In this document: one piece after another, positions 37,429 to 46,039 of the stretch
Layout: every line of letters starts with the position of its first letter
How positions within the stretch are numbered: the first letter of the stretch is position 1
Assembly: GCF_011392075.1 (NCBI RefSeq)
Contig: NZ_JAAJBV010000011.1
Location: 1-64,000 of the forward strand
Reading direction: 5' to 3'
Length of the DNA: 64,000 bases
DNA from: Flavobacterium celericrescens
GTDB taxonomy: Bacteria > Bacteroidota > Bacteroidia > Flavobacteriales > Flavobacteriaceae
Translations under genes and position numbers: made by a program
The notes under the pieces: generated by a model
What the model saw: the letters and a program-made list of their open reading frames with translations, nothing else
Told to the model about the DNA's origin: nothing
Database searches by the model: none

Positions 37429-37533
37429 CTTTCTAATTAATTTTAAAATCCAATCCAAATTTAGCATTACAAACAATCGAATTGAGTCACAAATACTCAA
37501 ATGCTTCGTCGCATTTTACATTCAACCACAAAC

Positions 37534-37566
37534 AAAAAGCCCGAAACTTTCGTTTCGGGCTTTTTT
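37534..37566 (+). terminator. Terminator of the tRNA cluster, adjacent to the element's left end
   Basis: AAAAAGCCCGAAAC and GTTTCGGGCTTTTTT form a strong stem with a T run. Three bases later begins the 13-bp repeat that marks the left end of the integrative element. Confidence 0.88.
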
Positions 37567-37568
37567 CC

Positions 37569-37581
37569 GCGGAGAAAGAGG
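37569..37581. repeat. Candidate attL core (GCGGAGAAAGAGG)
   Basis: The same 13 bases occur at 58,247-58,259 in direct orientation. Read on the minus strand they equal the 3' end of a tRNA-Ser-type gene (CCTCTTTCTCCGC). The recombinase gene starts about 200 bases inside. Together these mark a tRNA-directed integration site, although no complete tRNA-Ser is present at this end. Confidence 0.65.
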
Positions 37582-37708
37582 AACAAACACCCACTTTTTC
37601 TATACATATCAAATCTTATCAAAACAAGCCTTAACCCCTATAAAATAAGGATTTTTCAATATATCATAGTTAAGTAAAATTAAGTGAATTATAAATAAAA
37701 ATAGTCAA

Positions 37709-37730
37709 TGTGGGGATTATGTGGGGATAA
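37709..37730 (+). promoter_or_regulatory. Subterminal TGTGGGGAT direct repeat, left copy, overlapping the recombinase promoter
   Basis: TGTGGGGAT occurs twice with an 11-base period (37,709 and 37,720), and its end runs into a -7 box TAATTTTG (37,728-37,735). An almost identical pair is at 58,170-58,191 near the other end. Such paired sites near both ends look like arm-type binding sites for the recombinase, and here could also let it repress its own gene (inference). Confidence 0.55.
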
Positions 37731-37774
37731 TTTTGTATCTTTAAACTATTGAAAAACATGATAATTCCGTACCA

Positions 37775-39076
37775 ATGGCAACTATTAACTACCTCATCAA
37801 AGGAGAAAAAAACGCAACAAACATACTTTTGCGTTTCAAAAATGGCAGAAAATTTGACTTAACAGCTTCAACCGATTTAAAGGTAGAACCTAAAAGATGG
37901 AGTGCTGCAAAGCAAAAAGTCAAACTTACAAACGATGATAAGTCCAAGGACGTTATTAATAACAAACTTGCAGAGCTTGAAAAATTCATATTTGATGAGT
38001 TCAATTCCGATAACAGCAAAGGAGAATACATCGACAAACACTGGTTAAGAAAAAAAATAGCTAATTTCTTCAATAGACCTATTGATGAAACAGCCATCGA
38101 TGAAGTGTTTTTCATTCCGTTCATGGAAACATTTATTAAAAATGCCCCATCAAGGATAATTAAAGGTAAAAACAAGCCAATTGCCAAAGGAACTATTACA
38201 AAGTATAACACAACACAAAGAAAGCTAGAAGAGTACGAGAAACGCTTTAAAACGAAGCTAAAATTTACCGATTTAGATTTAACCTTTTATGATAGGTTCG
38301 TAAACTTTTTATCACAAGAACAAAAGATAAATTTAGGTACTATCGGAAATTACATTGGCACACTAAAAACCATTGCCAGAGATGCAAAATTAAAAGGCTT
38401 GCCGGTACATCCACACATCGAGCATCCAAACTTTTTTGTTCCTAAAATTACAGCTGATAGTATTTACTTGAATGATGATGAAATTAATAAAATCTTCAAT
38501 CACGACTTTAAAGGCGTTGAAAGACTAGAAAACACAAGAGATTTATTTATTATTGGATTGCGTACAGGATTGAGAATTTCAGATTTTTTAAGGTTAAAAG
38601 ATGCCAATATCAAAAATGGCTATATTGAAATTGAAACGCAAAAAACAGGGCAAACAGTTACTATTCCACTCCACAAGCAAGTAAAAGCAATTTTAGAAAA
38701 AAGAAACGGATTTCCGAGAGCCATTTCGGACCAGAAATTTAATGAGCATGTAAAAGATGTTTGTGAAGAAGTAGGATTTAAAGAAAAAGTTCAAGGTTCT
38801 AAAATCAACAAGAAAACAAAACGTAAAGAAGAAGGTTTATATCATAAGTACGAATTAGTTACTTCACACATTTGTAGAAGAAGTTTTGCAACCAATCTAT
38901 ATGGGAAACTTGATAATTTAACCATAATGGGTATTACAGGACATCAAACAGAAACTCAATTTTTAAAGTACATCAAAATCACTAATACAGAAAAAGCAGA
39001 AAAACTAAAAGAGTACTGGAACAAGCAAAACGAAGAACAGGAAATTGAAGAGAAAAAAATGAAAGTAGTTAAGTAA
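37775..39076 (+). CDS. Tyrosine recombinase / integrase of the mobile element
   Basis: Catalyses site-specific integration and excision. The 433-aa protein has an N-terminal arm-binding region, a SAM-like core-binding domain (about 115-215) and a catalytic domain. The catalytic set is complete: Arg267 in TGLRIS, His365 and Arg368 in SHICRRS, His390 in GITGH, and Tyr399 in FLKYIK. It is the Bacteroidota type found in conjugative and mobilisable elements. It lies about 190 bases from the left att repeat and reads inward. Confidence 0.93.
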   Translation: MATINYLIKGEKNATNILLRFKNGRKFDLTASTDLKVEPKRWSAAKQKVKLTNDDKSKDVINNKLAELEKFIFDEFNSDNSKGEYIDKHWLRKKIANFFNRPIDETAIDEVFFIPFMETFIKNAPSRIIKGKNKPIAKGTITKYNTTQRKLEEYEKRFKTKLKFTDLDLTFYDRFVNFLSQEQKINLGTIGNYIGTLKTIARDAKLKGLPVHPHIEHPNFFVPKITADSIYLNDDEINKIFNHDFKGVERLENTRDLFIIGLRTGLRISDFLRLKDANIKNGYIEIETQKTGQTVTIPLHKQVKAILEKRNGFPRAISDQKFNEHVKDVCEEVGFKEKVQGSKINKKTKRKEEGLYHKYELVTSHICRRSFATNLYGKLDNLTIMGITGHQTETQFLKYIKITNTEKAEKLKEYWNKQNEEQEIEEKKMKVVK

Positions 39077-39111
39077 GATAAAGTTTACTATATTTAACTT
39101 TTTAATTTTGT

Positions 39112-40017
39112 ATGAAAAGTGTTAATTCGTTTATAAAAGCTTTAAGCGCAAATTATTATTTTGAATTTCTTACTGATGCTATTGCTGAAGAAATTGATTT
39201 TCATAGATATTTTTTACCAGTTAATTATCAAAGTCATTATTATTATGAATTGAAAATTAATGAAATTCATCTAAAAAGAAGAGAAATAATAGACAACATT
39301 AAAAAGCTATATCAAAACGCATTATCACAAATTTATATCGAATTATCTTCACAAGACCCAGATAATTTTGATTCCTTTTTAGCATTCAATATCGAAGCTG
39401 TAAAACTGCAATTAAAAATTTTAAGAGCTGATTTTTATGTGGATGAAAAACAATCAAGATACTTTTCAGTAATAGATGACAATCCAAATCTTCAGGAATT
39501 AATTGCAAGAACTCACGATAGAACAAGTTCAAATGAATTAGAAATCGATAGAAAGATTTTTGATTTAATTTCAGATTCCAAATTTAGAAAAGTTGAAAGT
39601 ATATATTTTTTAGAAGATATTTATAAAAGATCTAAAGCATTAAGTTTTCTTCCGTTGTCATTATTTGTGATAGGACATGATTTTGTCGTTCAGCTTAAAA
39701 AAATTCAACAAATCGTGTTTGATTTAAAAGAAGAAAAAGCGGTTAATCCAAAAATTAATTGGATAGGTAAAAAAACGCATATCGGTTATATTTTAGGGAC
39801 GTTAGCTTTAAATGGTTTTATTGATGCACCAAAAAATAAAAACGGTGAAATAAATTATACGGCTTATGCTAAATTGATTAAACAAAATTTCAATGCTGAA
39901 ATTTCAGAAGAGTCATTAAGAAAATACCTCAACCCTGAAGATGATAAATTCGAAGAAAACAAAAAATCATTTGATAAAGCAAAATACCATTTACCTAACA
40001 TAATTGAAGTAAGTTGA
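39112..40017 (+). CDS. RteC-like protein of the mobile element
   Basis: The 301-aa protein has a C-terminal region (about 220-300: NPKINWIGKKTHIGYILGTLALNGFI, NGEINYTAYAKLIKQNFNAE, LRKYLNPED) that I recognise from genes next to Bacteroidota integrases and from RteC, a regulator of element excision in Bacteroides. The N-terminal part is not recognised. It probably controls excision. It is 35 bases downstream of the recombinase. Confidence 0.6.
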   Translation: MKSVNSFIKALSANYYFEFLTDAIAEEIDFHRYFLPVNYQSHYYYELKINEIHLKRREIIDNIKKLYQNALSQIYIELSSQDPDNFDSFLAFNIEAVKLQLKILRADFYVDEKQSRYFSVIDDNPNLQELIARTHDRTSSNELEIDRKIFDLISDSKFRKVESIYFLEDIYKRSKALSFLPLSLFVIGHDFVVQLKKIQQIVFDLKEEKAVNPKINWIGKKTHIGYILGTLALNGFIDAPKNKNGEINYTAYAKLIKQNFNAEISEESLRKYLNPEDDKFEENKKSFDKAKYHLPNIIEVS

Positions 40018-40018
40018 G

Positions 40019-40046
40019 ACGTTCCGGAACGTAAAGGAACGTTTAC
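40019..40046. promoter_or_regulatory. Palindromic operator candidate before the HTH genes
   Basis: ACGTTCCGGAACGT (40,019-40,032) is a perfect 14-base palindrome. It runs into GTAAAGGAACGTTTAC, whose ends are again inverted. The motif GGAACGT thus appears three times within 28 bases, 55 bases before the ATG of the excisionase-like gene, as expected for an autoregulatory site. Confidence 0.5.
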
Positions 40047-40100
40047 TGAAATATAACCAACTTTACTTTGTACCATCAATAACGATAAAAACGTATCACG

Positions 40101-40397
40101 ATGGAACAAAGTAAAATGACACAAGTTTTCGGTGTATCTCCCGAAGAATTTAAAGAAAGCATCTTAACTGATGTAAGAGCTGAAATCAAATCTTTAGCTC
40201 AAAATTTCCAACCTATTGCACCACAAGAGTATCTCACTCGCCAAGAAACAGCAGAGATACTAAAAGTCTCTTTGGTGACACTTTCCGACTGGAACAAAAA
40301 GAAAATCCTTAACCCCTACCGATTAGGAAACCTCATCAGGTACAAACGTTCCGAAATTGAACAAGCCTTAGTTAGTATTAATGCAAAAAAACAATAA
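40101..40397 (+). CDS. Helix-turn-helix (HTH_17/excisionase-like) protein
   Basis: The 98-aa protein ends in a MerR-like winged helix: YLTRQETAEILKVSLVTLSDWNKKKILNPYRLGNLIRYKRSEIEQAL. This is the standard excisionase/DNA-binding small protein of Bacteroidota elements. It is followed after 2 bases by a second HTH gene. A role in excision or replication control is inferred. Confidence 0.82.
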   Translation: MEQSKMTQVFGVSPEEFKESILTDVRAEIKSLAQNFQPIAPQEYLTRQETAEILKVSLVTLSDWNKKKILNPYRLGNLIRYKRSEIEQALVSINAKKQ

Positions 40398-40399
40398 CT

Positions 40400-40672
40400 A
40401 TGAGCCATCCATTTCAAGAAAGTTTAAGCAATATCGAAAAACGCTTGGAAGAATTAACCCATGCCGTTACCAAAAAGCAAGAAAGAATATTCGATAAGGT
40501 TATTATAGATAATGACGAGTTTCAAAAACTGTTTAAAATTAGCCCTGGAACTGCAGCCAATTGGAGAGAAAAAGGACTAATTGCTTACAGCCAAATAAAC
40601 AATAAAATTGTCTATAAAATTGAGGATATTAATAAAATGCTAGACGATAACTATCGACCATTCAAAAAGTAA
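40400..40672 (+). CDS. Second helix-turn-helix (HTH_17-like) protein
   Basis: The 90-aa protein has an N-terminal coiled region (QESLSNIEKRLEELTHAV) then FQKLFKISPGTAANWREKGLIAYSQINNKIVYKIEDINKML, a MerR-like HTH. It is translationally close to the preceding HTH gene and 11 bases before the putative replication gene. The three look like one control and replication module. Confidence 0.78.
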   Translation: MSHPFQESLSNIEKRLEELTHAVTKKQERIFDKVIIDNDEFQKLFKISPGTAANWREKGLIAYSQINNKIVYKIEDINKMLDDNYRPFKK

Positions 40673-40683
40673 CTCTTTAGGTC

Positions 40684-41574
40684 ATGATAGACTTTATCAA
40701 GTTTAAAATTACTGATGAAGCACTAATCGAAAAAGTATGGAACAATGATAATTTATTAGTGTATGAGGGTAAATCTGAAAAGAGATTTAAAGATGAAATT
40801 AAGGAATTAGTAATCAAAAGTTACAAAAACCTATATTTCACCAAGTATCAAAACAGACTGGAAATAAAAGGAAGCATTCACTGTTATTTCAATGATGAAC
40901 CTCACAATGCTAATGATTTTTATATTTCAGATTGTATAGATACCATTATTGAAATCAAGACCATTTTTAATCTTGATTTGAATAAATGTTATTTGATAAA
41001 TTTAGAATATGGAATAAACATTAAACCTAACATTCCTGTTCCAGAACTAATTCTAAATTTAATCTATCACGAAAAAAGACCGTTTAACCGACCTAGAAAA
41101 TTTGACTATAAAATTGCCGGTAATGAAGCATACAAACATATAAAAGCATATGATAAAAGTGTGCAGTTTCCAAACCTTTGTAACAATACATTTAGATTTG
41201 AAGTAAAGACCAAACAAGCCAAATTTATTAATAATTTAGGCATCTATACCCTTCAAAATCTTACCGAAAAAATACATTATGAAACCATCATAAATTCATT
41301 GCTAAAAGAATGGGACAATGTGTTACTATTTGATAAATCAAAAAAGATAGACAGCAAATATTATAATCCTCAATTTTGGGAAGAATGTTTAATGGCTAAA
41401 AATCGCAACAAGTTCAACAATCAAAAGAAAAGTTACTACACAAAATTAGGAAACGATAATCTACACACGAACATCAAAAAGACAATGGAACGCAAAATCA
41501 AATACTTAAAAAGTGTGCATATTCCAACTACTATAAACTTGGAAACTGCACAGTATAAAATAATCTATAACTGA
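40684..41574 (+). CDS. Putative replication initiation protein of the element
   Basis: The 296-aa protein has features of replication proteins from Bacteroidota phage-like and mobilisable elements: MIDFIKFKI at the start, GSIHCYFNDEPHNANDF, and a YKHIKAYDKSVQFP stretch resembling the KxYDK motif of phage replication initiators. No complete rolling-circle HUH or Tyr motif is proven by eye. Position after the HTH genes agrees with a replication module. It could instead be a uncharacterised plasmid-type protein. Confidence 0.45.
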   Translation: MIDFIKFKITDEALIEKVWNNDNLLVYEGKSEKRFKDEIKELVIKSYKNLYFTKYQNRLEIKGSIHCYFNDEPHNANDFYISDCIDTIIEIKTIFNLDLNKCYLINLEYGINIKPNIPVPELILNLIYHEKRPFNRPRKFDYKIAGNEAYKHIKAYDKSVQFPNLCNNTFRFEVKTKQAKFINNLGIYTLQNLTEKIHYETIINSLLKEWDNVLLFDKSKKIDSKYYNPQFWEECLMAKNRNKFNNQKKSYYTKLGNDNLHTNIKKTMERKIKYLKSVHIPTTINLETAQYKIIYN

Positions 41575-41640
41575 TTTTCAATTTATTAAATGTATTTTCA
41601 TTTTCATATATTTACATTCTTAAATAAAAAGCCTTACTAA

Positions 41641-43209
41641 ATGTCAGAAGACCAAAAAAAACAACTCGAACAACAACTTTGGAATATTGCCAACACCCTT
41701 AGAGGTAAAATGAATGCCGATGAATTTCGAGATTATATCCTTGGATTCATCTTCTACAAATATCTTGCTGAAAAAATGGAAATTTATGCCAACGGTATAT
41801 TAAAAACCGATGGTATCAAATATAAATCCATTAATGAAAACACAAAAAACGGAGCAGAATACATAGAAGCAATTCGCGAAGAAGCTTTAGAAACATTAGG
41901 GTATTTTCTAAAACCTAATGAACTTTTTAGTGAAGTTGCCAAACGCGGTAATAGTGACGTAGAAGGACAAAGTAATTTTATTATTGAAGACCTTCAAAAA
42001 ATCCTTATCAATATCCAATTAAGCACAATGGGTACAGAAAGCGAAGATGATTTCGATAATCTCTTCGAGGATATGGATTTAAATAGCACAAAACTTGGAA
42101 AAACTCCAGAAGCAAGAAACGAAATTATTGCTAAAGTACTTTTACATTTAGATAAAATTGATTTCAAATTAGAAGACACGGAACTTGATGTTTTAGGAGA
42201 TGCCTATGAATATTTAATTGGTCAGTTTGCTAGTGGAGCTGGTAAAAAAGCAGGTGAATTTTACACACCACAAGAAGTAAGTATGGTGTTAGCTAAAATA
42301 GTTACTACAGGAAAAAGCAAACTAAAATCAGTATATGACCCAACGTGTGGTAGTGGATCCCTTTTGCTGCGTGTGGCTAAAGAAGTTAAAGAAGTAAGTA
42401 ATTATTACGGACAAGAAATGAACCGAACTACTTACAACTTAGCACGTATGAATATGATTTTGCACGGAGTACATTACCGCAAATTCGATATTAAACAAGA
42501 AGACACATTAGAACATCCACAACACAATGGGTTACAGTTTGAAGCAATTGTAGCAAATCCTCCATTTTCTGCCAATTGGAGTGCGAATCCTTTATTTACA
42601 AGCGATGATAGATTTTCGCAATATGGCAAATTAGCACCAGCTAGTAAAGCTGATTTTGCATTTGTACAACACATGATTCACCATTTAGCCGATAACGGTA
42701 CAATGGCTCTTGTATTGCCTCATGGTGCTTTGTTTCGTGGTGGTGCTGAGCAACACATTCGTAAATATTTAATTGAAGACCGTAATTATTTAGATGCTGT
42801 TATAGGTTTACCAGAAAAAATCTTTTTTGGTACAGATATTCCAACTTGCATAATGGTTTTCAAAAAATGTAGAGAGAATCCAAATGATGTTGTATTTATT
42901 GATGCTAGTCAACATTATGGTAAAGGTACTCAAAACTATATTCGTCAAGAAGATATTGATAAAATTATTGCTACATATCAAAATAGAATTACTGAATCTA
43001 AATATAGTTTTGTAGCAAGTATTGATCAAATAAAAGAAAATGATTACAATCTAAATATTCCAAGATACGTAGATACTTTTGAGGAAGAAGAGCCAATCGA
43101 TTTAGAAAATGTTTCTTCTAAATTAATTAATTTAGAAAAAGAAATAAATGCTACTAAATCAAATATTACAAACTTTTGTAAAGAATTAAACATCTCAACT
43201 CCTTTTTAA
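41641..43209 (+). CDS. hsdM: Type I restriction-modification system, methylase subunit
   Basis: Adenine-N6 methyltransferase that protects host DNA. The 522-aa protein has the HsdM_N helical domain (about 8-150), the SAM-binding motif DPTCGSGSLL (233-242) and the catalytic NPPF (306-309). Complete and of normal length. hsdS starts 2 bases after its stop, so the two are coupled, giving the M2S1 methylase. Confidence 0.96.
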   Translation: MSEDQKKQLEQQLWNIANTLRGKMNADEFRDYILGFIFYKYLAEKMEIYANGILKTDGIKYKSINENTKNGAEYIEAIREEALETLGYFLKPNELFSEVAKRGNSDVEGQSNFIIEDLQKILINIQLSTMGTESEDDFDNLFEDMDLNSTKLGKTPEARNEIIAKVLLHLDKIDFKLEDTELDVLGDAYEYLIGQFASGAGKKAGEFYTPQEVSMVLAKIVTTGKSKLKSVYDPTCGSGSLLLRVAKEVKEVSNYYGQEMNRTTYNLARMNMILHGVHYRKFDIKQEDTLEHPQHNGLQFEAIVANPPFSANWSANPLFTSDDRFSQYGKLAPASKADFAFVQHMIHHLADNGTMALVLPHGALFRGGAEQHIRKYLIEDRNYLDAVIGLPEKIFFGTDIPTCIMVFKKCRENPNDVVFIDASQHYGKGTQNYIRQEDIDKIIATYQNRITESKYSFVASIDQIKENDYNLNIPRYVDTFEEEEPIDLENVSSKLINLEKEINATKSNITNFCKELNISTPF

Positions 43210-43210
43210 A

Positions 43211-44446
43211 ATGATAAAAAGTAATGTCAACAATCCGCGATTACGATTTCCAAATTTTAAAGATGATTGGAAAAAATTTCAATTAAAAGATGTTTTAGTC
43301 GAACATAAATCAAGAAATTCAAAAAGTGAGTTTGATGAGGTGTTTTCTGTTGCTAAAGAAAAAGGTGTTATCAATCAAATTGAGCATTTAGGTAGGTCTT
43401 ATGCCTCAGACAATATTACAAATTACAAAGTCGTATTTCCTGATGATGTAATCTATACAAAGAGTCCAACCGCAGGTTTTCCTTTCGGTATTATAAAGCA
43501 AAATAAAATAGACAGAACTGGGGTAGTCTCAGTTCTTTATGCTGTTTTTAAACCACAAAACAAATATTTAGGTCTTCTATTGGATTATTATTTTTCTTTG
43601 CCTGTAAATACATATAATTATTTAGTACCACTAGTACATAAAGGTGCTAAAAACACTATGAATATAGGTAATGAAGATTTTTTAAAAGGTGCTAAAATAA
43701 GTTTTCCTTCTGAAGTTTTAGAACAACAAAAAATAACTGACTTTTTTATATCTATTGATAAAAGAATTGAACAATTAAAAGAGAAAAAAGAACTTTTAGA
43801 ACAATATAAAAAAGGTATTACTCAAAAAATATTCTCGCAAGAGCTGAGATTCAAAGACGAAGAGGGAAAAGATTTTCCTGATTGGACTTTCTTAAAGTTA
43901 AAAGATGTTTTTGCGATAAAATCTATCAAAAATAAAAATAGTTTAATACAAAATGTTTTAACAAATTCCGCAACAAGAGGAATTGTTTCACAAGGCGATT
44001 ATTTTGATAAAGATATTGCTAATCAAAACAATTTAGAAGGATATTACGTTGTTGAAATTGATGATTTTGTTTACAATCCAAGAATTTCTCAATCTGCTCC
44101 TGTTGGCCCATTAAAAAGAAATAATTTAGCAATAGGTGTCATGTCACCTTTATACACTATTTTAAGTTGTAAAAAAGGTAACTTAGATTTTTTTGAAAAC
44201 TATTTTAATTCAAATTTTTGGCATAAATACATGAAAGGAATTGCTAATTACGGTGTTAGACATGATAGAATGAATATAACAAAAGATGGCTTTGAAAAGT
44301 TACCATTACCTTTTCCAGAAGTGAAAGAACAAGAAAAAATAGCTGCCTTTTTAAATGAAATTGACAAACAAATACAAGCTGTTACATCACAATTAAAACA
44401 AACAAAAAAGTTTAAAAAAGGTGTATTGCAACAGATGTTTGTGTAA
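43211..44446 (+). CDS. hsdS: Type I restriction-modification system, specificity subunit
   Basis: Determines the DNA sequence recognised by the methylase and nuclease. The 411-aa protein has two target recognition domains (about 15-175 and 225-385), each followed by a conserved helix (ISIDKRIEQLKEKKELLEQYKKG and EIDKQIQAVTSQLKQTKKFKKG). The recognition site cannot be read from sequence. No inverted second hsdS fragment is present, so phase variation by shuffling is not indicated. Confidence 0.94.
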   Translation: MIKSNVNNPRLRFPNFKDDWKKFQLKDVLVEHKSRNSKSEFDEVFSVAKEKGVINQIEHLGRSYASDNITNYKVVFPDDVIYTKSPTAGFPFGIIKQNKIDRTGVVSVLYAVFKPQNKYLGLLLDYYFSLPVNTYNYLVPLVHKGAKNTMNIGNEDFLKGAKISFPSEVLEQQKITDFFISIDKRIEQLKEKKELLEQYKKGITQKIFSQELRFKDEEGKDFPDWTFLKLKDVFAIKSIKNKNSLIQNVLTNSATRGIVSQGDYFDKDIANQNNLEGYYVVEIDDFVYNPRISQSAPVGPLKRNNLAIGVMSPLYTILSCKKGNLDFFENYFNSNFWHKYMKGIANYGVRHDRMNITKDGFEKLPLPFPEVKEQEKIAAFLNEIDKQIQAVTSQLKQTKKFKKGVLQQMFV

Positions 44447-44482
44447 ATAAAAGTTAAAATAATAAGCCTATAAGTTGATTAT

Positions 44483-45049
44483 ATGGAAATAGTTGATATA
44501 TTTGCAGTCGTAAAAAACAAATTATTGTCGGTTCAGTTTGAACCTAACGACTGTGATGAGTTTACGTTAGCATTCAGAAACTGGAACGATACAGAGTATT
44601 TAGAAGATTTTTTTGAAAATAATAAAAATGATTTACAATCAGGTTTTTATGGCAATATATCAGTAGAGGAAGCTATTTTCTCGACAATAGAAGAAGCAGA
44701 AGTATTTGAAGCAACAATTAGAAGAGTGGCTAAAATTGGAAAATTTAAAACACAAAGTTCATTACAAGATTTAGTTTTTTATCCATTACACAAAAATGAC
44801 CAAACCTATAAATTACAAGAAACAAGAGCATACGGTACAGGAAACAAATCCTGGCTTCGTGTATTTGCCGTTCGTATTAGTCCCGAATGCTTTGTGGTTT
44901 CGGGAAGTGCAATCAAGCTAACAGAAGCTATGGGTGAGAAAGACCACACAGAAATCGAATTGACAAAACTAAAAATTACAGCTGCATATTTAAAAAAAAA
45001 TGGACTATTAGAAGAAGATGACTTCGGATATATAGACATCATTAATTAA
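44483..45049 (+). CDS. Putative toxin of a toxin-antitoxin-chaperone trio (HigB-like C-terminal core)
   Basis: The 188-aa protein has an acidic N-terminal half and a C-terminal core (about 118-172: GNKSWLRVFAVRISPECFVVSGSAIKLTEAMGEKDHTEIELTK) resembling the beta-hairpin plus Lys/His-rich helix of RelE/HigB RNases. I have seen similar proteins placed before an HTH gene in Bacteroidota. The next genes, an HTH antitoxin and a SecB-like protein, complete a TAC-type trio. mRNA cleavage is inferred and no catalytic residue is proven. Confidence 0.6.
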   Translation: MEIVDIFAVVKNKLLSVQFEPNDCDEFTLAFRNWNDTEYLEDFFENNKNDLQSGFYGNISVEEAIFSTIEEAEVFEATIRRVAKIGKFKTQSSLQDLVFYPLHKNDQTYKLQETRAYGTGNKSWLRVFAVRISPECFVVSGSAIKLTEAMGEKDHTEIELTKLKITAAYLKKNGLLEEDDFGYIDIIN

Positions 45050-45059
45050 AACTACCATT

Positions 45060-45539
45060 ATGAAAAATCAAGAATTGAGTAATAAATTAGAAGCATTAGT
45101 TTCTAAAACTCCTAGTAAATGGATAGAAGAAAGCAACAAAAGATTTGAGGATAAAGAAGGATTACGTTATTCTCAACAAGTTGCGGTTCGTATTTTAAGA
45201 ACTTTAAGAGAAAAAAAATTATCACAAAAAGATTTAGCCGATTTATTAAAAGTTACACCACAAACGGTTAATAAATGGGTTAAAGGTTCTGAAAATTTTG
45301 GTTTCTTTACAATCGGTAGAATTGAAAAAGCATTAGACATTAAGTTAATGCACATTTATGAAAACAATAATAGTCTTCTTATAACATCTACAAATATTAT
45401 CAAAATAAGCAATCAAGTCCACACCTATTTGAATAAGATAGAAAAAACAATGGTAGCTGAAAAAGAAACTAAAGTAATTCCTTTAAACACCTATATAAAC
45501 GACGAGGAATGTTTTGAATTGAATTATAATCATTCATAA
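45060..45539 (+). CDS. HTH antitoxin-like protein (TAC antitoxin candidate)
   Basis: The 159-aa protein has an XRE/HTH_3 domain (about 45-98: RILRTLREKKLSQKDLADLLKVTPQTVNKWVKGSENFG). It also has a C-terminal tail (about 100-159) longer than most antitoxins. In chaperone-controlled systems this tail (ChAD) makes the antitoxin unstable unless SecB-like chaperone binds. It lies 10 bases after the toxin gene, and its stop codon is directly followed by the ATG of the SecB-like gene. Confidence 0.65.
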   Translation: MKNQELSNKLEALVSKTPSKWIEESNKRFEDKEGLRYSQQVAVRILRTLREKKLSQKDLADLLKVTPQTVNKWVKGSENFGFFTIGRIEKALDIKLMHIYENNNSLLITSTNIIKISNQVHTYLNKIEKTMVAEKETKVIPLNTYINDEECFELNYNHS

Positions 45540-45540
45540 A

Positions 45541-45975
45541 ATGGAGACTAAAAAAAATATTAGTTTTAGACTATTAAATATAATTACAGAGCAGTTTGCA
45601 ACATTTGAGACAGAAAATCTACTTGATACTAATAATTTGCAATCTGATCTTCAATTTTCAATAAATCCAGAAAATAGAGTTGTTGCATGTAAAATGAAAT
45701 TTCAATTTTTACACGAAAAACAACCAATAGTAGCTTTAACAGTTATTTGTAATTTTGATGTAGAAGAAAAATCGTGGAATGAAAATATAATATCTGCAAA
45801 GAAAATAACTTTGCCTAAACATTTTTTAGAACATCTTTGCGTGATTACTGTAGGAACTTCAAGAGGAATACTTCATGCAAAAACAGAAAATACAGCTTTT
45901 AATAGATTTATCATCCCAACTCTAAACGTTAGTAACTTGGTAACAAAAGATGTAGTTTTTGAAATAAAACAATAG
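45541..45975 (+). CDS. SecB-like chaperone of the toxin-antitoxin-chaperone trio
   Basis: The 144-aa protein follows the SecB pattern: an N-terminal beta-sheet region, then LPKHFLEHLCVITVGTSRGILHAKT (about 91-115) and a Pro in the position of the SecB C-terminal motif (IIPTLNV). The host-type SecB is not expected in Flavobacteriaceae, whereas SecB-like proteins fused to toxin-antitoxin operons are known (HigBA-SecB of Mycobacterium). It sits one base after the antitoxin stop. The fold assignment is by eye. Confidence 0.62.
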   Translation: METKKNISFRLLNIITEQFATFETENLLDTNNLQSDLQFSINPENRVVACKMKFQFLHEKQPIVALTVICNFDVEEKSWNENIISAKKITLPKHFLEHLCVITVGTSRGILHAKTENTAFNRFIIPTLNVSNLVTKDVVFEIKQ

Positions 45976-46001
45976 AAAAGTATAAAAAGAATAATATATT
46001 T

Positions 46002-46031
46002 ACCTTACCATAATTGGTAAGGTTTTTTTTT
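46002..46031 (+). terminator. Intrinsic terminator between the TAC trio and hsdR
   Basis: ACCTTACC (46,002-46,009) and GGTAAGGT (46,016-46,023) form an 8-bp stem with a 6-base loop, followed by nine T residues. It lies 26 bases after the SecB-like stop and only 9 bases before the hsdR start, so it should cut down read-through into the nuclease gene. Confidence 0.8.
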
Positions 46032-46039
46032 GAGACAAT

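Noticed and set aside
40330..40352. Further GGAACGT-like operator inside the HTH gene
   Set aside because: Only a partial match (AACGTTCC) within coding sequence; one hit by chance is expected.
44806..45042. Antisense open frames across hsdM, the toxin gene and hsdR
   Set aside because: Shadows of real genes; no start or domain support.
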